This document shows positions 32,608 to 41,567 of a DNA stretch of 64,000 bases, one piece after another. This stretch comes from Fen-1258 sp041658245 (lineage in GTDB: Bacteria > Bacteroidota > Ignavibacteria > Ignavibacteriales > Melioribacteraceae): NCBI GenBank assembly GCA_041658245.1, contig JBBAAM010000012.1:1-64000 (forward strand), read 5' to 3'. A model generated the notes under the pieces. The model had not been told where the DNA came from, searched no databases, and worked only from the letters and a program-made list of their open reading frames with translations. Numbering within the stretch: the first letter of the stretch is position 1; each line of letters begins with the position of its first letter. The translations under genes and the position numbers were made by a program.

Positions 32608-34701
32608 TTAAAACGGTTTAAAGAACATCAATAAAATAATTATTGCAAAAATTACAAAGACAATGTATGTCTGAACTTTGCCGGTTTGCAATCTTCTGAA
32701 AGACAATCCAACAAAACCACTGAAGAAAGCTGTGAAGTTTACAAAACCATCAACAACAAATGTATCGAACAAATTGCTCATCTTAGAAACGAATCTTGTT
32801 ACGGTCGCAGATCCGTTCACAATTCCATCAACAATTTTATTATCGAACCAGGCAAGTATAGAACTGAAACTTAATGTCCCGGCAATTGCTGTCATATCAT
32901 AAAGCTCATCAAGGAACCATTTGTTCAAAGAGAAATTGTAAAGAGGTTTGATCTTCTCTGCAAGTTTATCGGCATTAAGTTTTTTCCATTGGTAGAACAT
33001 GAATGCAAATAAAATTCCTAATCCTGCTACAGCAAGAGATAAAAACATAGCCGGGTAATGTGCCCAGTGCATCGTCTCTGTATATTCAACGGAATGAACA
33101 ACTTCTCCGTGGATTTCTGCTTTTGCTTCTTCAGTGCTGGGTTTCATGAAGTCGAAACGAGTTTCATTCGGAACGACTTGTGCAGGAGTTTTAATCCAAT
33201 TCTTTATTACCCAGCCGTCTGCAGCACCAATTGGATTCGGTGTGTACCAAATAAAAATTGAAAGTACAGCAAGAACAACAAGCGGAGCTGACATAACGAA
33301 CGGTGATTCATGAGCGTGATCAAATTTGTGCTGATCTCTCGGTTCACCATGGAAAGTTAAAATCACTAAGCGGAACATATAGAATGCAGTTAATCCGGCA
33401 ACAGTAAATCCGATGATTGGAATTAACCAATGTCCTGTAAGTTTACCGAATGCAAGAGTGCCTGCAAGAATTCCATCTTTACTTAGGAAACCTGAAAAGA
33501 GTGGAACGCCCGAAATTGCTAAAGTAGAAATTAAAAAAGTGTAATAGGTAATCGGCATTTTCTTTCTCAATCCACCCAAGTTGCGTATATCTTGTTCGTG
33601 ATGCATTGAATGAATAACTGATCCGGATCCTAAAAATAAACATGCTTTGAAAAATGCGTGAGTAATAAGATGGAAGAATGCAAATGCGTAAGCACCAACG
33701 CCAAGAGACATAACCATGTATCCCAACTGAGAAACCGTTGAGTATGCTAAAACTTTTTTAATATCATTTTGTGTGAGAGCAATTGTTGCAGCGACAAGAG
33801 ATGTAAATGCACCAACTACTGCAATGACTAACATTGCATCTGCGGTAAGCATGACAAAAATTCTAACAACAAGATAAACACCTGCGGCAACCATTGTAGC
33901 TGCGTGGATTAAAGCGCTAACAGGAGTCGGACCTTCCATTGCATCGGGTAACCAAACATGAAGAGGGAACTGAGCAGATTTTCCAACAGCTCCCATAAAA
34001 ATCAAAATGCCCGCGGCGGTTAGCCAAGCATTACTTCCAAAAGGAATATTTCCGGCGGCTATTTGCTGATATATAACATCGAAAGTAAATGTTTTGTATT
34101 GAGTAAAAAGAATTAATATTCCTGCAAACATTCCTATATCACCGATACGGTTTACAATAAATGCTTTCTTAGCAGCATCGGAAGCGGATTTTTTCTCGTA
34201 CCAAAAACCAATTAATAAGTAAGATGAAAGACCAACTAGTTCCCAAAAGATGTACATCATTAACAAATTATGTGTAAGAACTATTCCAAGCATCGAGAAA
34301 GTAAAAATTCCGAGATAAGCAAAGTAACGAGTGTAAAGTTTATCGCCGCGCATGTATTCGATTGAGAAAACATGAACAAGAAAACTGATAAGATTTACTA
34401 CGAAGAGCATCAGTACTGTAATGTTGTCAATCTTGAATCCAAGTTCTATGTTGATTACACCCGGTGATGGTGCGTTACCCATTGTTATCCATGTAAATGC
34501 CGCAACTATATCTTTTGTATTGTAGATTGAAAGTTTTACATAAGCAACAATTATTGATAGAAGTAACGCGATCCCGAGAATAGCAACTTCGAACAGATAC
34601 AGTTTTGGAATTCTTTTACCCAAGAAAACAACAGTAGTAAATCCGAGCAGAGGAAGAAAAAGAATTACAATGCAAATATTGATCAGTAAACTTTCGCTCA
34701 T
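32608..34701 (-). CDS. nuoL: Complex I proton channel subunit NuoL
   Basis: The 697-residue subunit contains the antiporter-like core (MMYIFWELVGLSSYLLIGFWYEK, QFPLHVWLPDAMEGPTPVSALIHAATMVAAGVYLV, KKVLAYSTVSQLGYMVMSLG) and a long C-terminal amphipathic helix region from about residue 500 that ties the membrane arm together. The sequence near 33100-33200 encodes a polar insert (TRFDFMKPSTEEAKAEIHGEV) between the last core helices. It starts three bases after nuoK. Confidence 0.97.
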   Translation of the reverse strand: MSESLLINICIVILFLPLLGFTTVVFLGKRIPKLYLFEVAILGIALLLSIIVAYVKLSIYNTKDIVAAFTWITMGNAPSPGVINIELGFKIDNITVLMLFVVNLISFLVHVFSIEYMRGDKLYTRYFAYLGIFTFSMLGIVLTHNLLMMYIFWELVGLSSYLLIGFWYEKKSASDAAKKAFIVNRIGDIGMFAGILILFTQYKTFTFDVIYQQIAAGNIPFGSNAWLTAAGILIFMGAVGKSAQFPLHVWLPDAMEGPTPVSALIHAATMVAAGVYLVVRIFVMLTADAMLVIAVVGAFTSLVAATIALTQNDIKKVLAYSTVSQLGYMVMSLGVGAYAFAFFHLITHAFFKACLFLGSGSVIHSMHHEQDIRNLGGLRKKMPITYYTFLISTLAISGVPLFSGFLSKDGILAGTLAFGKLTGHWLIPIIGFTVAGLTAFYMFRLVILTFHGEPRDQHKFDHAHESPFVMSAPLVVLAVLSIFIWYTPNPIGAADGWVIKNWIKTPAQVVPNETRFDFMKPSTEEAKAEIHGEVVHSVEYTETMHWAHYPAMFLSLAVAGLGILFAFMFYQWKKLNADKLAEKIKPLYNFSLNKWFLDELYDMTAIAGTLSFSSILAWFDNKIVDGIVNGSATVTRFVSKMSNLFDTFVVDGFVNFTAFFSGFVGLSFRRLQTGKVQTYIVFVIFAIIILLMFFKPF

Positions 34702-34704
34702 AAC

Positions 34705-35016
34705 CTATTCTTTTAAGTGATCTATTTCGTCAACATTAACGTTTGAAAATGTTTTATATATATTTAATACTATAGCAAGTGCTATTGCTGCCTCAGCCGC
34801 TGCAAGGATAATTACGAACAGAGCAATAACTTGTCCGCCTAAACCGAAATTACCATACTTAGAAAAAGCTATGAAATTAATATTAGCGGAATTAAGTACA
34901 AGTTCGATTCCCATTAAAACCATCACAGCATTTTTTCTTGTAACTATACCGTAAATACCTAATGAGAATAACACGGCGCTTATAATCAAAAAATGAGTTA
35001 AACCAACGTGTAACAA
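34705..35016 (-). CDS. nuoK: Complex I subunit NuoK
   Basis: The 103-residue three-helix subunit contains the conserved glutamates in VLMGIELVLNSANINFIAF and AAAEAAIALAIVLNIYK. Length is standard. It is separated from nuoJ by 99 bases containing a dispersed repeat and abuts nuoL by three bases. Confidence 0.96.
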   Translation of the reverse strand: MLHVGLTHFLIISAVLFSLGIYGIVTRKNAVMVLMGIELVLNSANINFIAFSKYGNFGLGGQVIALFVIILAAAEAAIALAIVLNIYKTFSNVNVDEIDHLKE

Positions 35017-35035
35017 TTTACTTCTCCTATTTAAT

Positions 35036-35110
35036 TCTGATCCCGATTTTTCGGGAGGAGAATCTCAACGATGTGAAGGATAGAGACTCTTCACTTTGTT
35101 CAGAGTGACA
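35036..35110. repeat. Dispersed repeat inside the nuo operon (nuoJ-nuoK gap)
   Basis: A small hairpin ATCCCGATTTTTCGGGA (near 35040-35056) is followed by GACTCTTCACTTTGTTCAGAGTGACA (about 35083-35108), matching the repeat in the nuoL-nuoM gap. Its position within a co-transcribed gene set suggests it does not stop transcription. Confidence 0.6.
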
Positions 35111-35115
35111 AAAAT

Positions 35116-35613
35116 TTATTCTTTATCTCTTCTTGCAATAGAAGCCGCACCAATCAATGCGACAAGTAATAAAATTCCTAACAGTTCAAAAATCAAAACG
35201 TAATCTGTTAATAAGAGATGACCAATATCCTTAGTAGTGGTTAATGGTATTTCTGACGGTTCGGATTTCCATTCAGTCCAAACCATAACAGCAACAACAG
35301 CTCCCATAAAGATTCCGGAAGCAATTGCCGCGGGTAACATATGAACGGTTCCTGTACGAATCTCAACATTTGTAATTTTATTAGTAAGCATCACACCGAA
35401 TAACAACAAAATTAATATACCACCGACGTAAATCAGTATTTGTGAGATTGCAATAAAATCTGCACCAAGTAAAACATAAATTCCGGCAACACCAAAGAAA
35501 GTAAACAATAAATAAAAAGCAGAGTGTACGATATTTCTTGTTGTAACTACAAATAATGCAGATAATAAAGTAATGGCTGCGAATATGTAAAAGATGATAT
35601 CGTAAAAATTCAT
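35116..35613 (-). CDS. nuoJ: Complex I subunit NuoJ
   Basis: The 165-residue membrane subunit has the typical N-terminus (DIIFYIFAAITLLSALFVVTTRNIVHSAFYLLFTFFGVAGIYVLLGADFIAISQILIYVGGILILLLFGVMLT) in which the helix-3 pi-bulge segment lies, and a C-terminal helix FELLGILLLVALIGAASIARRDKE. It begins 21 bases after nuoI. Confidence 0.96.
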   Translation of the reverse strand: MNFYDIIFYIFAAITLLSALFVVTTRNIVHSAFYLLFTFFGVAGIYVLLGADFIAISQILIYVGGILILLLFGVMLTNKITNVEIRTGTVHMLPAAIASGIFMGAVVAVMVWTEWKSEPSEIPLTTTKDIGHLLLTDYVLIFELLGILLLVALIGAASIARRDKE

Positions 35614-35634
35614 TGAATCAATTCTCTAAAATAT

Positions 35635-36192
35635 TTACTCAGATTTATTTTCAGTTTGTGCCGGTGTTTCCGGTTTTGATTTTGCAGCTGCAGCTGCTTT
35701 TTCAGTCTGGAATTTTTCATAATTTATTTTTTTCTGTACGGCTTCTTCATCAGTTAATGTTGCAAACTTGTAAAGAAAATTACTCCTTTCATATTCAGCA
35801 AATTCATAAACGTCCGTCATGTAAATGCATTCGGTCGGACAAGGGAAGACACATAATTGGCAATAGCAGCATTTTGCAATATCAATATCAAATTTTGTAA
35901 CCCAGAGAGCTTTTTTTTTCCCGTTGGAAGTAATACCTAAGTCTTCACCAGGAATACTTTTTACAGTTTCAATTTCGATACAACTTACCGGACATGCACG
36001 TGAACATTGATCACATCCAATACAATCATCCATATTAACGTATAGTCTGTTTCGAACGCGTTCCGGTAATTTAACTTTTACATCGGGGTATTGAATTGTA
36101 ACAGCCGGTGTAAATAAATGTTTGAAGGTAACCTTCATTCCAATGAGAACGGTAAAGATACCATCAAATGTATTTTTGAAATATTGTTTCAT
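35635..36192 (-). CDS. nuoI: Complex I ferredoxin-like subunit NuoI
   Basis: The 185-residue subunit (from the ATG at 36192) carries two 4Fe-4S motifs, CIGCDQCSRACPVSC and CCYCQLCVFPCPTEC, that form clusters N6a and N6b. The C-terminal ~35 residues are Ala/Lys/Glu-rich and low-complexity, an extension beyond the core. The frame is open to a TTG at 36219 inside nuoH; the ATG three bases after the nuoH stop is the more likely start. Without NuoEFG this subunit is the probable entry point for electrons. Confidence 0.95.
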   Translation of the reverse strand: MKQYFKNTFDGIFTVLIGMKVTFKHLFTPAVTIQYPDVKVKLPERVRNRLYVNMDDCIGCDQCSRACPVSCIEIETVKSIPGEDLGITSNGKKKALWVTKFDIDIAKCCYCQLCVFPCPTECIYMTDVYEFAEYERSNFLYKFATLTDEEAVQKKINYEKFQTEKAAAAAKSKPETPAQTENKSE

Positions 36193-36196
36193 CGGT

Positions 36197-37264
36197 CTAT
36201 AGTAAAGAAATAATTCCAATTATTATTAAGTTCAAGAAAGCATAAGGTATTAAATATTTCCAGCAAACTGTCATTAGCTGATCAACCCGTAAACGGGGAA
36301 GTGTCCAGCGTAACCACATCTGAACAAATACCAATGTTAATCCTTTTGCTATGAACCAAAATCCTTGTTCGAATGGAACAAGCCATTGAACGCCAACAGA
36401 ATTACCAAAATAACCAATAGGTGATTGGTAACCTCCAAAGAATAGGATTACAATTATTGCAGAGACAGCAAACATATTTCCGTATTCTGCAAGCATGAAC
36501 ATACCCCATTTCATTCCACAATATTCCGTAAAATATCCGGCAACTAATTCCGATTCAGCTTCTGGAATGTCGAACGGTATTCTATTTACTTCTGCAAGTG
36601 TACTTATAAATAATATCAAAGCACCAACGAACATAAATGGTATCAATAAAAATTTTGATAGACCGAAAATCGCTCCGCCGAAAATATTCCAATTCCAAAA
36701 AGAAGAAGTTTGCATTTGACTTATCTTATCTAAACTTAATGTTCCGGTAAGCATAACCATTGAAAGTACAATCAAAGCAGTCGGAATTTCATAACTAATA
36801 ATTTGAGCAGCTGCACGCATTGCACCAAGTAAAGAATATTTATTGTTTGCTGACCAGCCAGCCATTAATATTCCCGCAACAACTAAACTGGAAATTGCAA
36901 GTACATAAAAAATTCCTATTTCAACTTCACTGCCAAGTAATTTACTCGAAAAGGGAATAACAGCATATGCTGCAAAACTTCCTGTGAAGACAAGAACAGG
37001 AGCGATATTATAGAGAGTTTTGTCCGCATCCGTTGCAATAATATCTTCCTTCTGTAACATTTTCATTAAATCAGCAACTGTTTGAAGCCAACCATGCCAA
37101 CCTGTGCGCATTGGTCCTAATCTATCTTGCATGTGTGCTGAAACTTTTCTTTCCAACCAAATACCAAAAAGTGCGAAGACAAGAATTATAGTTAAAGGAA
37201 CTATGGCAACGAGTAATCCTGCTATAATTTCATTACCAATTAAGTCGTAAAGGAATTGATACAT
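36197..37264 (-). CDS. nuoH: Complex I subunit NuoH
   Basis: The 355-residue membrane subunit lines the quinone chamber. Visible signatures are ERKVSAHMQDRLGPMRTGWHGWLQTVADLMKMLQKEDI near the N-terminus and STLAEVNRIPFDIPEAESELVAGYFTEYCGMKWGMFMLAEYGNMF in the middle, with the conserved Glu cluster. It abuts nuoD (one-base overlap of start and stop). Confidence 0.97.
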   Translation of the reverse strand: MYQFLYDLIGNEIIAGLLVAIVPLTIILVFALFGIWLERKVSAHMQDRLGPMRTGWHGWLQTVADLMKMLQKEDIIATDADKTLYNIAPVLVFTGSFAAYAVIPFSSKLLGSEVEIGIFYVLAISSLVVAGILMAGWSANNKYSLLGAMRAAAQIISYEIPTALIVLSMVMLTGTLSLDKISQMQTSSFWNWNIFGGAIFGLSKFLLIPFMFVGALILFISTLAEVNRIPFDIPEAESELVAGYFTEYCGMKWGMFMLAEYGNMFAVSAIIVILFFGGYQSPIGYFGNSVGVQWLVPFEQGFWFIAKGLTLVFVQMWLRWTLPRLRVDQLMTVCWKYLIPYAFLNLIIIGIISLL

Positions 37265-38379
37265 TATCTATCTATTTCTCCTAATACAATATCTAAGCTT
37301 CCGAGAATTGCAATTACGTCTGCAACTAAATGACCTTTGCACAATTCTCCCATGACTTCAAGGTTAACAAATGATGGTGCGCGAACCTTCACCCTAAATG
37401 GATTAATGTTACCATCGCTAATTATAAAATATCCTAACTCGCCGCGCGGATTTTCAACCCGTGCATAAACTGTTCCTTTTGGCGGTTTAATTCTTTTTGG
37501 AATTGCTGACTTAACATCGCCTTCTGGAATATTATCAATTGCTTGTTCTATAATACATAAACTTTGTTCCATCTCTAGAACTCGAACATAATAACGATCC
37601 CAGCAATCACCAACAGCTCCAACTAAGCCTTTGCCTGTTGGAATCTCAAAATCAAAACGATTATAAATTGAATAAGGATCTTCTCTACGAACATCAAATG
37701 ATAAACCGCTGCCGCGCAATACGGGACCGCTTGCACCAAAATTTATTGCTGTGTCAAGAGGAAGAATACCAACATTTGCAGTTCTTTCAATAAAAATTTT
37801 ATTGAATGTTAGAAGATTATTCAACTCAACTATTGTAGGACGGAAATGATTAATGAATTCTTTCGTTTTTCTTACAAAGTCAGGATGTATATCATGTGAA
37901 AGTCCACCAATCCACATATAATTATATAACATTCTCGCACCGCAAGTCATTTCGAAGAGACTTAAAATATATTCACGATCACGAAAGAGATAGAGGAAAG
38001 GTGTGAGAGCGCCAATATCAGCACCATTAGTTGCAATCGCAACCAAATGCGATGCAATTCTCTGTAGTTCAGCCATAATAACACGAATATACTCGACACG
38101 TTCAGGAATTTGAATACCCAACAATTTTTCTACAGCTATAACGTAACCAAAATTATTTCCCATAGCTGCTAAATAGTCTAACCTATCTGTGTATGGAATT
38201 ACTTGCGGATACGTCATCGCTTCAGCATGTTTTTCAAAACATCTATGTAGATAACCAATATGAGGTTTAACACTTAATATTAGTTCACCTTCAATCTCAA
38301 GTTCAAGTCTCAAAACGCCATGTGTAGAAGGGTGTTGTGGACCCATATTAAGAACCATTGTTTCAGTCTTTAAAGGCAT
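37264..38379 (-). CDS. nuoD: Complex I quinone-site subunit NuoD (49 kDa type)
   Basis: The 371-residue subunit evolved from hydrogenase large subunits. It starts with NMGPQHPSTHGVLRLELEIEGE, whose His lies at the quinone head, and contains PHIGYLHRCFEK and GELGYFIISDGNINPFRVKVRAPSFVNL. NuoD is separate from NuoC, not fused. It follows nuoC by one base. Confidence 0.97.
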   Translation of the reverse strand: MPLKTETMVLNMGPQHPSTHGVLRLELEIEGELILSVKPHIGYLHRCFEKHAEAMTYPQVIPYTDRLDYLAAMGNNFGYVIAVEKLLGIQIPERVEYIRVIMAELQRIASHLVAIATNGADIGALTPFLYLFRDREYILSLFEMTCGARMLYNYMWIGGLSHDIHPDFVRKTKEFINHFRPTIVELNNLLTFNKIFIERTANVGILPLDTAINFGASGPVLRGSGLSFDVRREDPYSIYNRFDFEIPTGKGLVGAVGDCWDRYYVRVLEMEQSLCIIEQAIDNIPEGDVKSAIPKRIKPPKGTVYARVENPRGELGYFIISDGNINPFRVKVRAPSFVNLEVMGELCKGHLVADVIAILGSLDIVLGEIDR

Positions 38380-38380
38380 A

Positions 38381-38911
38381 TCAGTAGGGAACCTTCATTC
38401 CTTTATAAAATTCCGGGTTCTTATAATCCTTTCGTAGTGGATAACCAGCTTCCCAATCGTAAGGCATTAATATTCTTCTTAAGTCCGGATGATTAAGAAA
38501 TATGATCCCGAACATATCAAATGCTTCACGCTCGTGCCAATCGGAAGTTCTCCAAACATTATAAACAGATTCAACTTGTGGTGTTTCTCTTGGGGTAGAA
38601 ACTTTTAATGTAATCTTATGTTTCAAATTTGTTGAATGTAAATGATAGTAAACACTTAAAGTCCCACCACTTATCATTTCTGTTCCGTCTTCATCTTTAA
38701 TCTTAGTTCCATTTGCATCATCAACTCCGGATAGAACCATTAGACTATCAAATTTGAGTGTATTATTATTACGTAAAAATAATCCGACTTTATTTATCTG
38801 CATTGGATCAACTGTAATAATTGGTTCTGTTGGAGTTTCTTTCTCTAACCCTAAGATTGTATTTCCAAACTCACTCTTTAATAATTCAAAGATTTCTTCA
38901 GGATTCTTCAT
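38381..38911 (-). CDS. nuoC: Complex I subunit NuoC (30 kDa type)
   Basis: The 176-residue peripheral subunit has the signature YNVWRTSDWHEREAFDMFGIIFLNHPDLRRILMPYDWEAGYPLRKDY in its C-terminal half. It overlaps nuoB by four bases (ATGA). Length is typical for the unfused type. Confidence 0.96.
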   Translation of the reverse strand: MKNPEEIFELLKSEFGNTILGLEKETPTEPIITVDPMQINKVGLFLRNNNTLKFDSLMVLSGVDDANGTKIKDEDGTEMISGGTLSVYYHLHSTNLKHKITLKVSTPRETPQVESVYNVWRTSDWHEREAFDMFGIIFLNHPDLRRILMPYDWEAGYPLRKDYKNPEFYKGMKVPY

Positions 38912-39399
38912 GAAATTTTCTTTCTTAAAGATTCATTACGAATTTTTTCTTGTAATTTTAATAAACCTTCTAATAATGCTTCAGGTCTTGGCGGACAACC
39001 TGGCACGTAAACATCAACCGGGATCACGCGATCAATTCCTTTTAATACGTGATAACCGTGTTCCCAATATGGTCCGCCACAATTGGCACAACTACCCATT
39101 GAAATAATATATTTTGGATCGGGCATTTGTTCGTATAATCTTTTAATACGGGTTGCCATTTTTAATGTAACTGTACCTGATATAATTATAGCGTCTGCTT
39201 GTCGTGGAGTATTTCTTGGGATAACACCGAAACGATCAAAATCATAATGGGAAGCTGAGGTAGCCATCATCTCAATTGCACAACATGCAAGACCGAAACC
39301 TAGCTGCCAAATTGATGAAAGTCTTGCCCAGTTCATTAAATCATCAACTTTTGCTATGACTATATTACCGTCTGAAAACTCTTTATCTAATAAACCCAT
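38908..39399 (-). CDS. nuoB: Complex I subunit NuoB (PSST type)
   Basis: The 163-residue subunit holds the terminal cluster N2, with tandem cysteines in FGLACCAIEMM, a third in GSCANCGGPY and a fourth in VPGCPPRPEAL. FDRFGVIPRNTPRQADAIIISGTV is also conserved. It ends with a basic tail after the nuoC start. Confidence 0.97.
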   Translation of the reverse strand: MGLLDKEFSDGNIVIAKVDDLMNWARLSSIWQLGFGLACCAIEMMATSASHYDFDRFGVIPRNTPRQADAIIISGTVTLKMATRIKRLYEQMPDPKYIISMGSCANCGGPYWEHGYHVLKGIDRVIPVDVYVPGCPPRPEALLEGLLKLQEKIRNESLRKKIS

Positions 39400-39419
39400 T
39401 AAAAATTCTCTTTTCGAAA

Positions 39420-39830
39420 TTAAGACTTCGGTTTTAATATTTCATCAAGCTGTGGGGGTTTGGGATACGGACGAGCCCATTCCAAATCGCCTTTTCGCCA
39501 TTCATAAGCCATACCAAGACCTAATACTAAAAGAAATATTAGCCCGACAAGAAATCCATAAACACCATATTCTTTATAAGTAAGTGCCCAAGGGAAAAGT
39601 AGAACGACTTCAACATCAAAAATTAGAAAAATTAGAGCAACAACATAAAAGCGGATGTTAAATTTTACCCAGGGTGAACCTTGAGGATTTTCACCACATT
39701 CATAAGTTAAATATTTTTCGCGGGTAGGTCTATTTGGGCTTAAAAGTTTTGAAATAATGAATACTGCAACCACAAAAACGATGGCAAGCATAATAAAAAT
39801 CAGAATTTTTCCGAATTCAGTAAGCATCAA
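39420..39830 (-). CDS. nuoA: Complex I subunit NuoA
   Basis: The 136-residue three-helix subunit opens the operon. It has KYLTYECGENPQGSPWVKFNIRFYVVALIFLIFDVEVVLLFPWAL, the signature of NuoA with the conserved Cys loop. A TTGACA/TATTTT promoter lies directly upstream (39851-39879). Confidence 0.96.
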   Translation of the reverse strand: MMLTEFGKILIFIMLAIVFVVAVFIISKLLSPNRPTREKYLTYECGENPQGSPWVKFNIRFYVVALIFLIFDVEVVLLFPWALTYKEYGVYGFLVGLIFLLVLGLGMAYEWRKGDLEWARPYPKPPQLDEILKPKS

Positions 39831-39850
39831 TCTTCAAAAATGTTGGGCGA

Positions 39851-39879
39851 AAAATAGCACATCCAAGTATTTTTGTCAA
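39851..39879 (-). promoter_or_regulatory. Sigma70-type promoter of the nuo operon
   Basis: On the minus strand TTGACA (39879-39874) and TATTTT (39856-39851) are separated by exactly 17 bases, about 20 bases upstream of the nuoA start codon at 39830. The short leader and consensus -35 make this the best promoter candidate in the window. Confidence 0.7.
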
Positions 39880-39969
39880 GAAATAGTAAAAGTTTTAATC
39901 TATAGGATAAAAATTTTTATGAATTATTTTTTAATTAAATTTACATCAATCACTAAGAGAAGTTTTATA

Positions 39970-40935
39970 ATGAGAAAACAAAATTTATTTATTGTTATTC
40001 TTGTTTTGTTTGGAATTGAACTTTACGCACAATCACCCGGACAAAAATGGGAAAGTGTATATGATTCAAAAGATCAGGTAGTATATGTTGATACATCAAG
40101 TATCAAGCAATTTGAAAATCAGATTTCAGTATTAAGTATTACTTCTTATAAACTACCTCAATTAATAGCTTCATTCAATAAAGAAGCTGCAAGTGTAAAA
40201 TCACAAATATTATTTAATGCGGCTTCTAAAAAGTACACAGTAATAGGTACTCTTTATTATGATAAAAATTTAAAAATACTTGGAGAGACATCATTACCTG
40301 GATTTACATCCGGCAGCGAAAATTTTTCGATTCCTTTGGAAGGTAATGAAGCAATGACTGCAGTTTTTAATAAATCAGTCGAATACTTAAAAACTGGTAT
40401 TGCAGTAATTGAACAAAAAGATTTTTCTAAAAACAGCGATAAGAACAAAGAACTATCAAATCCTGATTCTCAAAAAAGTAAATTGTTCGGAACTCAGTTA
40501 AATAAAACAACAAAAGATTCTGTAAATGCAAAAGACCGCGTGGCTCTTTTCCTTGGTAAAAAAGATTCCGTCCAAAAATCTGCTCAGATAAATAATAATA
40601 TTAAACCTTCCTATGATAAGACTAAATCCGACAATAATTTGAAAGTTCCTATAACAGAGAAGAAAAATGATAAACTCTCCCGGCGGGAAAATGCGAGTGA
40701 AAGTGAAATGAATCCCAAAAGCACAATCTTTACTGATGGTACAAAATATTCCTTCCAGGTCTCATCATGGAAAAATAAATCAAAAGCCGTAAGTGAAGTT
40801 GCAAGATTAAAATCCGAAGGTCATAACACTTTTATTACAGAAGGATTTGTAAAAGGAGCGATCCGATACCGTGTTCGAATCGGATATTTTAATTCCCTCG
40901 AAGAAACTGAAGAGTACATGAAAAAAGTAAAATAA
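39970..40935 (+). CDS. Secreted SPOR-domain protein
   Basis: The 321-residue protein has a Sec signal (MRKQNLFIVILVLFGIELYA, cleavage near Ala20) and then an uncharacterised domain of about 130 residues (VYVDTSSIKQFENQISVLSI ...), a Lys/Ser/Asn-rich linker of about 110 residues, and a C-terminal SPOR repeat (YSFQVSSWKNKSKAVSEVARL ... RYRVRIGYFNSLEETEEYM), which binds denuded peptidoglycan glycans at division sites. The frame is open further upstream, but the ATG at 39970 sits directly before the signal peptide and follows AGAGAAG. Confidence 0.85.
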   Translation: MRKQNLFIVILVLFGIELYAQSPGQKWESVYDSKDQVVYVDTSSIKQFENQISVLSITSYKLPQLIASFNKEAASVKSQILFNAASKKYTVIGTLYYDKNLKILGETSLPGFTSGSENFSIPLEGNEAMTAVFNKSVEYLKTGIAVIEQKDFSKNSDKNKELSNPDSQKSKLFGTQLNKTTKDSVNAKDRVALFLGKKDSVQKSAQINNNIKPSYDKTKSDNNLKVPITEKKNDKLSRRENASESEMNPKSTIFTDGTKYSFQVSSWKNKSKAVSEVARLKSEGHNTFITEGFVKGAIRYRVRIGYFNSLEETEEYMKKVK

Positions 40936-41000
40936 TTTTTTGTAAGGTATTACTCTTCTTTCCGTCTATAATATTGTTCAAATAAAAAGAAAGGTTTATA

Positions 41001-41510
41001 ATGAGAAAGAATATTATTCTTATCACGCTATTAATGCTTACAACCAGTACAATTGGTTGCGCACAACAAAATATAAATTCGAATAACTCGAAAGGGAATG
41101 AGATGAATATCAAAGTGCAAAAGACAGATAATGAATGGAAAGAATCCTTAACTCCAGATCAATATCAAGTACTGAGAGAGAAAGGAACAGAAAAACCATT
41201 TACAGGTAAATACTGGAACTTTGATGAAAAGGGAATATATAATTGTGCAGCATGCGGGCAAGTTCTTTTTGATTCCGAAACAAAATTTGATGCTGGCTGC
41301 GGATGGCCAAGTTTTTCTGATGTTGTAAATAATAAGAATGTAATCTTAAAAGATGATTACACTTTTGGAATGCACAGAATTGAAGTTATGTGTAGCAATT
41401 GTGGCGGACATTTAGGGCATGTTTTTGATGATGGTCCAAAGCCAACCGGACAACGTTTTTGTATTAATTCTGCTTCAATTGAGTTTGAGAAAAAAAATGA
41501 TGTGCACTAA
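41001..41510 (+). CDS. msrB: Peptide methionine-R-sulfoxide reductase, lipoprotein form
   Basis: The 169-residue enzyme reduces methionine-R-sulfoxide in proteins. Zinc-binding pairs are in CAACGQ and MCSNCGGHLGHVF, and the catalytic Cys is in RFCINSASIEF. An N-terminal leader MRKNIILITLLMLTTSTIGC ends in a lipobox, so the enzyme should be exported and lipid-anchored, protecting envelope proteins. The remainder is a normal MsrB domain. Confidence 0.95.
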   Translation: MRKNIILITLLMLTTSTIGCAQQNINSNNSKGNEMNIKVQKTDNEWKESLTPDQYQVLREKGTEKPFTGKYWNFDEKGIYNCAACGQVLFDSETKFDAGCGWPSFSDVVNNKNVILKDDYTFGMHRIEVMCSNCGGHLGHVFDDGPKPTGQRFCINSASIEFEKKNDVH

Positions 41511-41567
41511 TAAAGATATTGTCGCAACAATTTTCCTATTCTAAATTGAAGTAAAAAATAAGACAAT

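Noticed and set aside
32678..32902. Plus-strand frames within the nuo operon, and similar frames opposite hydA, acs, citF and sod
   Set aside because: They lie antisense to strongly conserved genes, lack ribosome-binding sites and show no family motifs.
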